Shown here: one piece after another, positions 1 through 5,973 of the stretch
How positions within the stretch are numbered: position 1 is the first letter of the stretch
How the letters are laid out: every line of letters begins with the position of its first letter
Source of the DNA: Bacteroidales bacterium
GTDB taxonomy: Bacteria; Bacteroidota; Bacteroidia; Bacteroidales; UBA932
NCBI GenBank assembly: GCA_023230265.1
Contig: JALNXR010000087.1
Location: 1-8,012 of the forward strand
Reading direction: 5' to 3'
DNA: 8,012 nt
The notes under the pieces: generated by a model
What the model was told of the DNA's origin: nothing
What the model saw: only the letters and a program-made list of their open reading frames with translations
The model's database searches: none
Made by a program: the position numbers and the translations under genes

Positions 1-62
1 ACCATTACTGTTGTTGCTATTATAAATTTTCTCCGTTTTATGATTCTTTTTCCTATGCTCAT
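1..62 (-). CDS. Start of a putative membrane or exported protein (partial, runs off the left edge)
   Basis: An ATG at 62-60 opens a frame that stays open to the window edge, giving 20 codons. The peptide begins MSIGKRIIKRRKFIIATTVM. It is a cluster of Lys/Arg residues followed by a hydrophobic run, which is how a signal peptide or first transmembrane helix of an inner-membrane protein starts. An in-frame TAA lies eight codons upstream, so translation cannot begin much earlier. The ATG sits 24 bp after the stop of the porin-like gene and on the same strand, which suits a co-transcribed next gene. Only 20 residues are visible, so no family can be named and chance is not excluded. Confidence 0.5.
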   Translation of the reverse strand, partial: MSIGKRIIKRRKFIIATTVM

Positions 63-86
63 ATTTCTAAGTTTACAGGTTTATTG

Positions 87-1409
87 TCAGAATGAGACCT
101 TGATCTGACAAAATAGGCCATTTATCACCCCTTTTGTATAATAGTAAGGACTCTTTTCCCTCCCTGACAGATGGTTGATACCTGCTCCCGCAGATAATAT
201 GTCACTGATTCTCCACTCCAGACTTCCCCTTAGCAACAGTTCGGAAGATGTCACATTTCCAATCGCAGACAGATTAATCATAAGTTCGTCATTCAGAAAG
301 TTCCGGGAGAGGTTGAGAGCTATGGCATGGTTGTATCTTGCCTGTTGCCTGAAAATTTTTCTGTTCAGGAGGGCAAATTCATATTCTGCCATATCTGCAG
401 CAATGCTGAACATCTCTCCAGGATCCGCCGTCCCGGCAATAACCGGAGGAGATAACTCTTTGAATCCGATAGTTCTTTTACAGGAATATTCAGCAGAAAC
501 AATTGTTTTGGAGAGAGAAAATTCTGTACCGGCTACTGCTTCTATTGAAGGATACGGTATATGTATCTCATTTTGATATTTATCGGTAAGATTAAGAACA
601 CATCCACCCCTGATAATCAAACTTCCGGCATTCAGGGAAAAGTCTGCTCCGGCAGAGGTTCTGAGATAGGGAGCACCACCATTGGTTACTTTAAATCCTC
701 CGGCGTTATCTGTTTCAAATGAGTGCATTCTAAAGCCATAGTCAGGATCGTATCCTCTGAACAGGGAGAGGGAGAGATCCGCTCCCGGAAGTGTCATTTC
801 CAGTCTTAGTGCAACACTCCCGTTTTTGAGCCTCTTTTCCGGAAGTTCCGGATCTGTAAAAACAATTTTCTCTCCCAGGTCGTAAAGGTCAAACCGGTAT
901 TGCGACTCCCTGTAAACCGGGATCAATATCAGCTCTCCCTTTATTCTTCCCGTTATGGGGCTTTTAATCCTTAACATAAAGTTAGAGAGCCTCTGATCAT
1001 CAGGCTCAAAGGAGAGGAAAAAAGGATTGGATGGTGTAAGGTTTACAAAAGGGGAGAGAATTTCAAATCTGTTCCAGTTAACGATGTGATAACCAGTTAT
1101 AATGGAAATTTTTTCACCATTATATCCTGCATAGAGCTCTTTAATCTCTGCCTGCGAATATCTCTCAGAAAAACTCATCCCGCTCCTGAACCTCAGATTT
1201 GCATAAACCAAGGCATTACCATTGTTATAGTTGCCTTTAATATCAGCCTCTGCAAAGAGGGATGCAAAATCATAATTTCTTCCTCCCCCGTAGATAGAAG
1301 CCCTTGCATATCCTGAAATTTCGGGAGGCTGGGATAAGATATGTGTTGGATTAATCAGCAGAATCGCAACGACTACAGATATTGTAACATAGATATAATC
1401 TCTCTTCAT
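87..1409 (-). CDS. Outer-membrane beta-barrel (porin-like) protein
   Basis: Predicted protein of 440 residues. It has a Sec signal peptide: a charged start (MKRD), a hydrophobic core at about residues 6-20, and probable cleavage near Ser26-Gln27. The mature part is rich in alternating hydrophobic/polar strands with Tyr, Gly and Ser, and it ends in Phe (QIKVSF), the usual C-terminal signature of outer-membrane barrels recognised by the Bam machinery. The segment at about 106-140 (GYHIVNWNRFEILSPF followed by NLTPSNPFF and a Asp-Asp-Gln-Arg) resembles the conserved early barrel region of large porin-like families such as DUF1302-type proteins; this likeness is by eye only. Role inferred: passive or substrate-specific passage through the outer membrane, substrate unknown. 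It lies 115 bp downstream of the AraC-type regulator gene, which makes it a candidate target of that regulator. The start chosen is the only ATG that preserves the signal peptide. Confidence 0.75.
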   Translation of the reverse strand: MKRDYIYVTISVVVAILLINPTHILSQPPEISGYARASIYGGGRNYDFASLFAEADIKGNYNNGNALVYANLRFRSGMSFSERYSQAEIKELYAGYNGEKISIITGYHIVNWNRFEILSPFVNLTPSNPFFLSFEPDDQRLSNFMLRIKSPITGRIKGELILIPVYRESQYRFDLYDLGEKIVFTDPELPEKRLKNGSVALRLEMTLPGADLSLSLFRGYDPDYGFRMHSFETDNAGGFKVTNGGAPYLRTSAGADFSLNAGSLIIRGGCVLNLTDKYQNEIHIPYPSIEAVAGTEFSLSKTIVSAEYSCKRTIGFKELSPPVIAGTADPGEMFSIAADMAEYEFALLNRKIFRQQARYNHAIALNLSRNFLNDELMINLSAIGNVTSSELLLRGSLEWRISDILSAGAGINHLSGREKSPYYYTKGVINGLFCQIKVSF

Positions 1410-1460
1410 GGCTAAAAGATTTTTGTAATGATAGCAATGAAAAAAGGAGATTCCGTCCTG

Positions 1461-1502
1461 CTTTTAAAAGAAGAACAGAGGTTGTTGTACGACTTTTAAA
1501 GT
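1461..1502. promoter_or_regulatory. Pair of A/T-rich palindromes upstream of the porin gene, possible operator
   Basis: The gap 1410-1524 holds a perfect 10-bp palindrome CTTTTAAAAG (1461-1470) and a very similar 11-bp inverted repeat ACTTTTAAAGT (1492-1502). Their centres are about 31-32 bp apart, close to three helical turns, and they lie about 50-95 bp upstream of the porin start codon. Two like-spaced similar sites fit binding by a dimeric regulator such as the adjacent AraC-family protein. In RNA the two arms could also pair weakly. The motif is A/T-rich and could arise by chance, so this is tentative. I saw no convincing TAnnTTTG promoter box in this gap. Confidence 0.3.
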
Positions 1503-1524
1503 AAGGAGGAGTATTGACAGAAAA

Positions 1525-2622
1525 TTATTGATCTCTAAGGAGCGACTCCCGGTAAGCGGAGGGGGGCATTCCGGTTTCTGCTTTAAAAAATGAGTAGAAG
1601 GAGGTTTTGCTGCTGAATCCGCACTCATACCCAATAGCTTCAATTGAGTAGGGGAGAGATTTGTAAGAGAGCATTTTCTTAACCTCTTCAACCCGGTAAT
1701 GGTTCACAAACTGAAAAAAATTCCGGCCGAGCTCCCGGTTAAGTACCTCTGTTAACTGATATTTGGGGATATTTAGCGCAGAAGAGAGGGTGTCCATGCA
1801 GAGCTCAGGGTCCAGATAGGGTTTCTGACTATTGAAGTATCCGGTTATCTTATCTTTAATCTCTCTTCTCTGTTCATCTTTAAGGATAGAATTTTTATAG
1901 TGAGCTGGAAGAGGATCTGTCTGCGGGTTGAACAGTTTGGTCAGCTCCTTTTGCCGGACTCCGTAGAAGCTGATTATATAAACAAGTAACAGTAGAGTTG
2001 TGTAGTTTATGATCTCTGTTATATGAATGTCCGGTCCGGAAAAAAACTCTGTAATACCTGAGGCAATTATTGCAATAGAGTAAACGACATAAAAAATGCT
2101 GATAAACAAAATCCACCCGAGGGTCTCGTTGCTTTCTATGTTTGAGACCTCGTTCCGCAGAGATAATCTGTGGCGATGTACAAGGATAATGCTAAGTGGT
2201 ATGTAGACTGACCAGGAGATAAGGTTTACTGAAACAAAGGCTATCCTGTAAAAAAAATCCGGGCCCGGAGAGAGAAATCCTGAGGAGGTAAATGGAATGT
2301 GTTTTACAAAAGCAAGTATCTCGAAAAGGACAAACGGAATAAGATGGAGAAGATGAGTGTATTTGAGGGTAAAAGTCCTGTTGGTGAGAGATCTGATGTA
2401 TATGAATATGTAAGGATTGAAAAGCAGGAATGAGGCTGAAAGCAACGAGTTGTCGTAAATTCTGAAATAGAGGGAAGTATTCAGAAATACTATTGCCATA
2501 AGAAAGAGAAAACCGGACAGAATCCTGTCCGAGATGGTTGTGTTCTCTTTTGTGAGTACAAGTATTCCTGCAAAGAGGCTCTGTGCCAAACCTATCCAGG
2601 AAGCGCACTCCAGCATTTCCAT
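1525..2622 (-). CDS. Membrane-bound AraC-family transcriptional regulator with 7-TM N-terminus
   Basis: 365 residues in two parts. The N-terminal part has about seven hydrophobic helices (near 7-25, 33-50, 61-77, 90-107, 125-148, 169-190, 203-221). A charged linker follows (about 222-265), then a C-terminal AraC/XylS DNA-binding domain (about 268-362). The first helix-turn-helix covers LDPELCMDTLSSALNI and the following helix. The second carries the family hallmark IEAIGYECGFSSKTSFYSFF followed by KAETGMPPSAYR. Many Bacteroidota have such one-component regulators, which place a membrane sensor directly on an AraC domain; the ligand here is unknown. The start is either Met1 or Met3 (ATG GAA ATG). 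The gene follows the small barrel gene by 14 bp, so the two are probably co-transcribed, and it precedes the porin-like gene, a plausible target. No periplasmic sensor domain is visible, so sensing presumably occurs in the membrane helices or short loops. Confidence 0.88.
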   Translation of the reverse strand: MEMLECASWIGLAQSLFAGILVLTKENTTISDRILSGFLFLMAIVFLNTSLYFRIYDNSLLSASFLLFNPYIFIYIRSLTNRTFTLKYTHLLHLIPFVLFEILAFVKHIPFTSSGFLSPGPDFFYRIAFVSVNLISWSVYIPLSIILVHRHRLSLRNEVSNIESNETLGWILFISIFYVVYSIAIIASGITEFFSGPDIHITEIINYTTLLLLVYIISFYGVRQKELTKLFNPQTDPLPAHYKNSILKDEQRREIKDKITGYFNSQKPYLDPELCMDTLSSALNIPKYQLTEVLNRELGRNFFQFVNHYRVEEVKKMLSYKSLPYSIEAIGYECGFSSKTSFYSFFKAETGMPPSAYRESLLRDQ

Positions 2623-2636
2623 GGTTTGAAAAGGTA

Positions 2637-3245
2637 TTAAAGTTTGTATCCTATACTAAAGTTTACGCCAGCATTTAATAATTTATATGTTTTATTTGGT
2701 AGCAGACCGTGCAGGTATGCATAAGGACCAAATGATATTACAATTTTATTGCTAAAAGTGTACTCTCCACCAAAAATTGCACCCGCACCAATACCGTTAA
2801 GATCCCTGTCGCCTGTGTTCATACTCAAAACCGGCCCGGCACCCAGATAGAGATATTTTAGAAAATGATAACGTGCAAAAGCTGAGAGTGAAAACACACT
2901 GATATTACCCGATGTGCTTGTCACTGTTCCCCCGGTATAAGCAGGAGTTATCTGAAACCGGTTGCCTGTATAAGAGGCAGAGATTTGAAAATCTGTTTTT
3001 TTGCTCATGCCAGCAACCATCCACAGAGAGAACCTGTTGGATCCTCTACCTGAATAGGTGGGACCTCCGATTAAATCTTTGTCTGCATACAGCTCTGCAG
3101 AACCAAATGAGTATGAAATTCCTGCAGAACCTTTCCACTTGAGAAAATTGCCTGAAAATCCGGATTCTCTATTCTGAGCTGTAATCAGATTAAGTGATGT
3201 GAGAATCAGTAATGTAAAAATTGAAAAGAAAAACTTTTTTTTCAT
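2637..3245 (-). CDS. Small outer-membrane beta-barrel protein
   Basis: 202 residues. The signal peptide has a Lys-rich start (MKKK), a hydrophobic core and probable cleavage in LITA-Q at about residue 23. The mature protein is a run of amphipathic strands (WKGSAGISYSFG, FSLWMVAGMSKKTDFQISASY, VFSLSAFARYHFLKYLYLGAGP, KIVISFGPYAYL, LLNAGVNFSIGYKL), typical of an 8-stranded OmpA/OmpW-like barrel of the 'outer membrane beta-barrel' or 'porin family' type. It ends in Leu rather than Phe, which is tolerated. It has no periplasmic peptidoglycan-binding domain, so it is a stand-alone barrel. A good -7 box lies 33 bp upstream, and the AraC-type regulator gene starts 14 bp downstream, so this gene probably heads a two-gene unit. 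Function beyond an outer-membrane location is not deducible. Confidence 0.8.
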   Translation of the reverse strand: MKKKFFFSIFTLLILTSLNLITAQNRESGFSGNFLKWKGSAGISYSFGSAELYADKDLIGGPTYSGRGSNRFSLWMVAGMSKKTDFQISASYTGNRFQITPAYTGGTVTSTSGNISVFSLSAFARYHFLKYLYLGAGPVLSMNTGDRDLNGIGAGAIFGGEYTFSNKIVISFGPYAYLHGLLPNKTYKLLNAGVNFSIGYKL

Positions 3246-3278
3246 TGCAAAATCTGATTTTTATTGCCGGTTAATGAC

Positions 3279-3286
3279 CAAATTTA
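3279..3286 (-). promoter_or_regulatory. Candidate Bacteroidota -7 promoter box for the barrel/AraC unit
   Basis: On the minus strand the gap 3246-3321 contains TAAATTTG, a full match to the TAnnTTTG -7 consensus used by the primary sigma factor of Bacteroidota. It lies 33 bp before the start codon at 3245, giving an expected leader of about 26 nt. No clear TTTG -33 element is seen at the expected distance; the region there is A/T-rich, including the palindrome AAAAATATTTTT. This would let the small barrel and regulator genes be transcribed apart from the hydrolase upstream. Confidence 0.4.
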
Positions 3287-3321
3287 AAAATATTTTTCGA
3301 TAAATCGGAATTTTGTGAAAA

Positions 3322-4392
3322 TCAGAAAAGATATGCTGCTCTCCTCATCTCTTTTGCAGATTTAAAGGGTTTAGGAGGATTAAGATATCTTTCCAGAAAC
3401 TTGTAAATGGTAAATCTGATATCGGTGGCGACTTTTGTGTCAATCCTGTCAAATCCGTGACCACCAGGTGAGTTTTCGAAAATTTTGTATTCAAACTGTT
3501 TTTTGTGAGCCTTTAAAGAGTCGATCATGCAGATCACCTCCTCTACATAAACATCGTTGTCGTTTGTATTGGTGTGGATCAGCAGAGGTTTTTGCAACAG
3601 TGATGCATAATTTGACGGGGATCTCCTTTTGTATTCGGTAGGATTTTCTTTAATGCCCTCTCCGATATGATATTCAGCTTTGAAATAGGCCTCATAGCTC
3701 TCATCGTGCGAGGTGAGCCTGCTCTCCAGATCACTCACCGGAACTCCGGCAAAGGCGCATTTATACTTATCCGGGTACCTGAGAATATTCATAAGGGAGA
3801 TCATCCCCCCGTGGCTCCATCCGATTATTGCCACACGGTTACTGTCGACAATATCATAATTTTCAACCATATAATCCCTGCTCACAAGAACATCCTCATT
3901 TTCCAGTCCGCCATAATCGATGTTTTCATAAACACCTCTTCCGTAGCCTGTGCTGCCTCTGTACTCAGCTGATACAATAATATATCCCTGTGAGATAAGT
4001 TCTCTTACAATATGAGCGTAATAGGTCGAAAAATCTGCGTGTATCCCGCTGTGTGGCAGAACAATCAGAGGATATTTGTTGTTCTTCCTGATATTTTTCG
4101 GAACAAATGTGTAGGCGTAGAACTGCAGCGGGTTTGCTGCAAATTTGTCGTCACTGCTTTTCGGTTTCCATCTTGCAGAACCGGTAAGCCTTACTTTATC
4201 TATATGGGCGATATTCCCAACCTTTTGGTACCATAAGATATCGTCAATCTTCTTAATTATTTCGTCCTGTTTGTGAATATCGTCCTTTACATACTCGTCG
4301 ATAGTCTGAGCTTCAACCTGAGTTGTTTCAAACATAGAAAACAAGAAAAAAGAGAGTGTGCACAGAATATATAAACTTGATTTAATCTTCAT
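3322..4392 (-). CDS. Secreted alpha/beta hydrolase, prolyl oligopeptidase (S9)-like
   Basis: 356 residues with a Sec signal peptide (hydrophobic 6-20, probable cleavage near VEA-Q at 28-29). The catalytic domain spans about 90-335. The nucleophile elbow is GWSHGG with Ser193. The acid is Asp278 or Asp280 in HTNTNDNDV, which aligns with the HGxxDxxV motif of S9 peptidases. The catalytic His312 is in GGHGFD. The SAEYRGSTGYGR segment (141-152) is the strongly conserved RGSxGYG-type block of S9 enzymes. The oxyanion-hole motif reads HSG (114-116) instead of the usual HGG. There is no beta-propeller, so this is a bare catalytic domain, much shorter than DPP4- or POP-type enzymes (about 700 residues). 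It probably hydrolyses peptides or esters in the periplasm; an esterase or acylaminoacyl peptidase activity cannot be told apart by sequence. It is the third gene of a tight unit, 5 bp after the membrane protein gene. Confidence 0.85.
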   Translation of the reverse strand: MKIKSSLYILCTLSFFLFSMFETTQVEAQTIDEYVKDDIHKQDEIIKKIDDILWYQKVGNIAHIDKVRLTGSARWKPKSSDDKFAANPLQFYAYTFVPKNIRKNNKYPLIVLPHSGIHADFSTYYAHIVRELISQGYIIVSAEYRGSTGYGRGVYENIDYGGLENEDVLVSRDYMVENYDIVDSNRVAIIGWSHGGMISLMNILRYPDKYKCAFAGVPVSDLESRLTSHDESYEAYFKAEYHIGEGIKENPTEYKRRSPSNYASLLQKPLLIHTNTNDNDVYVEEVICMIDSLKAHKKQFEYKIFENSPGGHGFDRIDTKVATDIRFTIYKFLERYLNPPKPFKSAKEMRRAAYLF

Positions 4393-4397
4393 GATAA

Positions 4398-5111
4398 TTA
4401 ATTGTTCAGATTTATTAAATTATTAAAATGACCTGCATACAAAAATCCCAGAACTATTAATTCGATCCAGGTTATTGTTATAGCTGCAACTTCAAACCGG
4501 TACTCCCGGTTAATTCCGAAAATTAAAGAAATTAATGCAAATGAGATTACAATCAGAGCAAAACCAATTAGGGATGTCCATCTTACAGTTTTATGCCTGG
4601 CGTTTTGTTCAGAAAAAACAGGGATCAAGGCAAACAAAGAGATATTCATAAATATAAATCCGATCTCTTCCAGCACAATAAATACTCCGTGAGGATTGAA
4701 CTGGCTCAGAACTGAAATACCGTCTGTTTCTCCTGCAAGGATACCAGGCTGGATTACAGAGACCTGGAGAAAATAATCCACAATCAGTATAAGAGAAGCC
4801 ATTGTCGCGAAAGCGATGCTAATCAGACCGAAATGCATTTTGCTCTTCTGAGCTGTAAATCCGGCACATATTATCATTACAAGATATGATGCAGTAAGAA
4901 TCATTGCCGGGTACATCCAGTAATAGTCTCTGGGGAATCGGCCCGCAATGTCATAAAAGGGATAGGCAAAACCACCGGTTTCACAAAATGGTCCGGATAA
5001 AGGTGGTGTAAGTATTGCTATTGAAAAAGTAAATATTGTAAGTACAGCAGTTATCAGCGAGGCGTAGTAGCCAAATTTTAAGAATTTTTTATCTAATTCT
5101 GTTTTTCCCAT
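4398..5111 (-). CDS. Six-helix integral membrane protein of unknown function
   Basis: 237 residues, mostly hydrophobic, with about six transmembrane helices (near 15-35, 65-86, 93-115, 140-165, 178-200, 206-228). It has no cleavable signal peptide. The loop between helices 1 and 2 (about 36-64) holds a distinctive Cys- and aromatic-rich stretch: PFCETGGFAYPF, then DIAGRFPRDYYWMYPA running into helix 2. This loop looks like the conserved heart of the family. I recall similar 'YP..D....PRDY.WMYPA' segments in uncharacterised membrane proteins of Bacteroidota and Firmicutes, but cannot name the family. No catalytic or transport motif is recognised. It sits between a TIP30-like oxidoreductase gene (14 bp upstream) and a secreted S9-like hydrolase gene (5 bp downstream), so all three are likely co-transcribed. 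Confidence 0.75.
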   Translation of the reverse strand: MGKTELDKKFLKFGYYASLITAVLTIFTFSIAILTPPLSGPFCETGGFAYPFYDIAGRFPRDYYWMYPAMILTASYLVMIICAGFTAQKSKMHFGLISIAFATMASLILIVDYFLQVSVIQPGILAGETDGISVLSQFNPHGVFIVLEEIGFIFMNISLFALIPVFSEQNARHKTVRWTSLIGFALIVISFALISLIFGINREYRFEVAAITITWIELIVLGFLYAGHFNNLINLNN

Positions 5112-5125
5112 AAATCATACGCTTG

Positions 5126-5767
5126 TTATAGAAATTCATATATTTTCCTTCCCTTGACTGAATAAGCACCATCATTCAATCTTTTGAATGAGTTAACCAT
5201 TGCTTTTGCCAGTAATTCAGTGGGCAAAGGTCTGAATGAGCGGAAAAGTCCCAAAGAATTTAGAATGCTGATAATCTTCACAGAGAGAACCTCTGCTTTT
5301 CTGTCACTGCCTTTACGGATCAGGATAGGAGGATTAAAAATAATCAGCTTCGGGAAATTCAACATTTTTACATCTTCTTCCAGCTCTCCCTTTATTCTTG
5401 AATAGAAAACCGGAGATTTTGCAGAAGCATAATCAGAAGATACTAGCACTAAGCTTTCAACACCATTCTCTCTGGCAGTTTTGGCGAACTGATACTGGTA
5501 CTGGTAGTCGACCTTTTTCTGTTCAGCTTTGCTGCCGGCAGCCTTGAGAGTAGTCCCCAGACAGGAGAATAAAACATCGCCTTTTACAAGGTGTTTCCAC
5601 TCTTCCGGTTTGTCAAAATCAATTATGTGAAGATTTATTTTGTTGTTCTGAATGTTGAGCTCCCTTCTTGCAAATACCTCAATGCGCAGAACATCCTTAT
5701 CATTTATTAGCACTTGCAGGAGATCTTTTCCGGTTGCCCCTGTCGAACCGATTAATAATGCTGTCAT
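5126..5767 (-). CDS. NAD(P)-binding Rossmann-fold oxidoreductase, TIP30/HTATIP2-like
   Basis: 213 residues, the usual size of compact atypical short-chain dehydrogenases. The nucleotide-binding loop GSTGATG (7-13) follows the first beta-strand. The segment LFSCLGTTLKAAGSKAEQKK with VDYQY (67-90) matches the conserved CLGTT...AGS...VD block of the HTATIP2/TIP30-like NAD(P)H-binding family. SSDYASAKS (110-118) and the Tyr122-x-x-x-Lys126 pair in YSRIKGE correspond to the SDR active-site strand and the Tyr-Lys catalytic dyad. There is no signal peptide, so it is cytoplasmic. The substrate is unknown; bacterial members are often annotated only as NAD-dependent epimerase/dehydratase or 'oxidoreductase'. 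It is the first gene of a three-gene unit, about 150 bp after a strong terminator, so a promoter should lie in 5768-5908. Confidence 0.82.
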   Translation of the reverse strand: MTALLIGSTGATGKDLLQVLINDKDVLRIEVFARRELNIQNNKINLHIIDFDKPEEWKHLVKGDVLFSCLGTTLKAAGSKAEQKKVDYQYQYQFAKTARENGVESLVLVSSDYASAKSPVFYSRIKGELEEDVKMLNFPKLIIFNPPILIRKGSDRKAEVLSVKIISILNSLGLFRSFRPLPTELLAKAMVNSFKRLNDGAYSVKGRKIYEFL

Positions 5768-5797
5768 TTATATACTTTAGAAAAAGGGTTATATCTG

Positions 5798-5805
5798 TAA
5801 AGGTA
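5798..5805 (-). promoter_or_regulatory. Weak -7-like box upstream of the oxidoreductase unit
   Basis: The minus strand reads TACCTTTA here, seven of eight positions against the -7 form TAnnTTTG counting the two free positions. It is 30 bp from the start codon at 5767, nearly the same distance as the better box ahead of the small barrel gene. No TTTG -33 element is seen at the usual spacing. Some promoter must exist in this gap because a terminator closes the preceding unit, but this exact site is a guess. Confidence 0.25.
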
Positions 5806-5862
5806 ATAATAGTAAAACTTTATCTGTATTATTTTTACATTTTTACAGGCTCTTTGATGTCC

Positions 5863-5876
5863 GCTGTTAAAACAGC
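5863..5876. repeat. 14-bp inverted repeat, possible operator
   Basis: The sequence GCTGTTAAAACAGC has 6-bp arms GCTGTT/AACAGC around a 2-bp centre, and in RNA the stem can be extended by one G·U and one G-C pair. It lies between the terminator of the thioredoxin unit and the oxidoreductase gene, about 96 bp before that gene's start codon. No U tract follows on either strand, so it is not a terminator. A dimeric repressor or activator site is the likeliest reading; chance is possible at this length. Confidence 0.3.
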
Positions 5877-5908
5877 AGCGATTTAAGTTTAAACATGCAA
5901 ATAGCTTA

Positions 5909-5950
5909 TAAAAAATAACAAAGGCGGCCGGGATCAATCCCGGCCGCCTT
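5909..5950 (-). terminator. Strong intrinsic terminator of the thioredoxin-protein unit
   Basis: A perfect 13-bp stem (AAGGCGGCCGGGA at 5921-5933 pairing with TCCCGGCCGCCTT at 5938-5950) closes a 4-nt loop. It is far more GC-rich than its surroundings. On the minus strand it is followed by TTTGTTATTTTTTATA, a good U tract, and it begins 23 bp after the thioredoxin-TPR stop codon. The plus-strand side is less U-rich, so termination of minus-strand transcripts is the clear role. Confidence 0.92.
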
Positions 5951-5973
5951 CTTACTTAGTTATGTCAAAATTT

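Noticed and set aside
175..576. Plus-strand open frame of 133 codons
   Set aside because: It lies wholly inside the porin-like gene on the other strand, has no recognisable protein features, and the minus-strand protein has a signal peptide and barrel ending.
1410..1524. Terminator for the regulator gene
   Set aside because: The palindromes could pair as a weak A-U stem, and a U-rich stretch lies further on, but no stable GC-rich stem directly precedes it.
1464..1691. Minus-strand open frame of 75 codons at the 3' end of the regulator gene
   Set aside because: It overlaps the second helix-turn-helix of the AraC domain in another frame, and its translation is low-complexity without family features.
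2192..2608. Minus-strand open frame of 138 codons inside the regulator gene
   Set aside because: It is an out-of-frame shadow of the 7-TM region, rich in Ser, His and Phe, with no domain signal.
3287..3300. AAAAATATTTTT palindrome as an operator or terminator
   Set aside because: It is pure A/T in a very A/T-rich gap, so it is likely by chance, and no stable stem can form.
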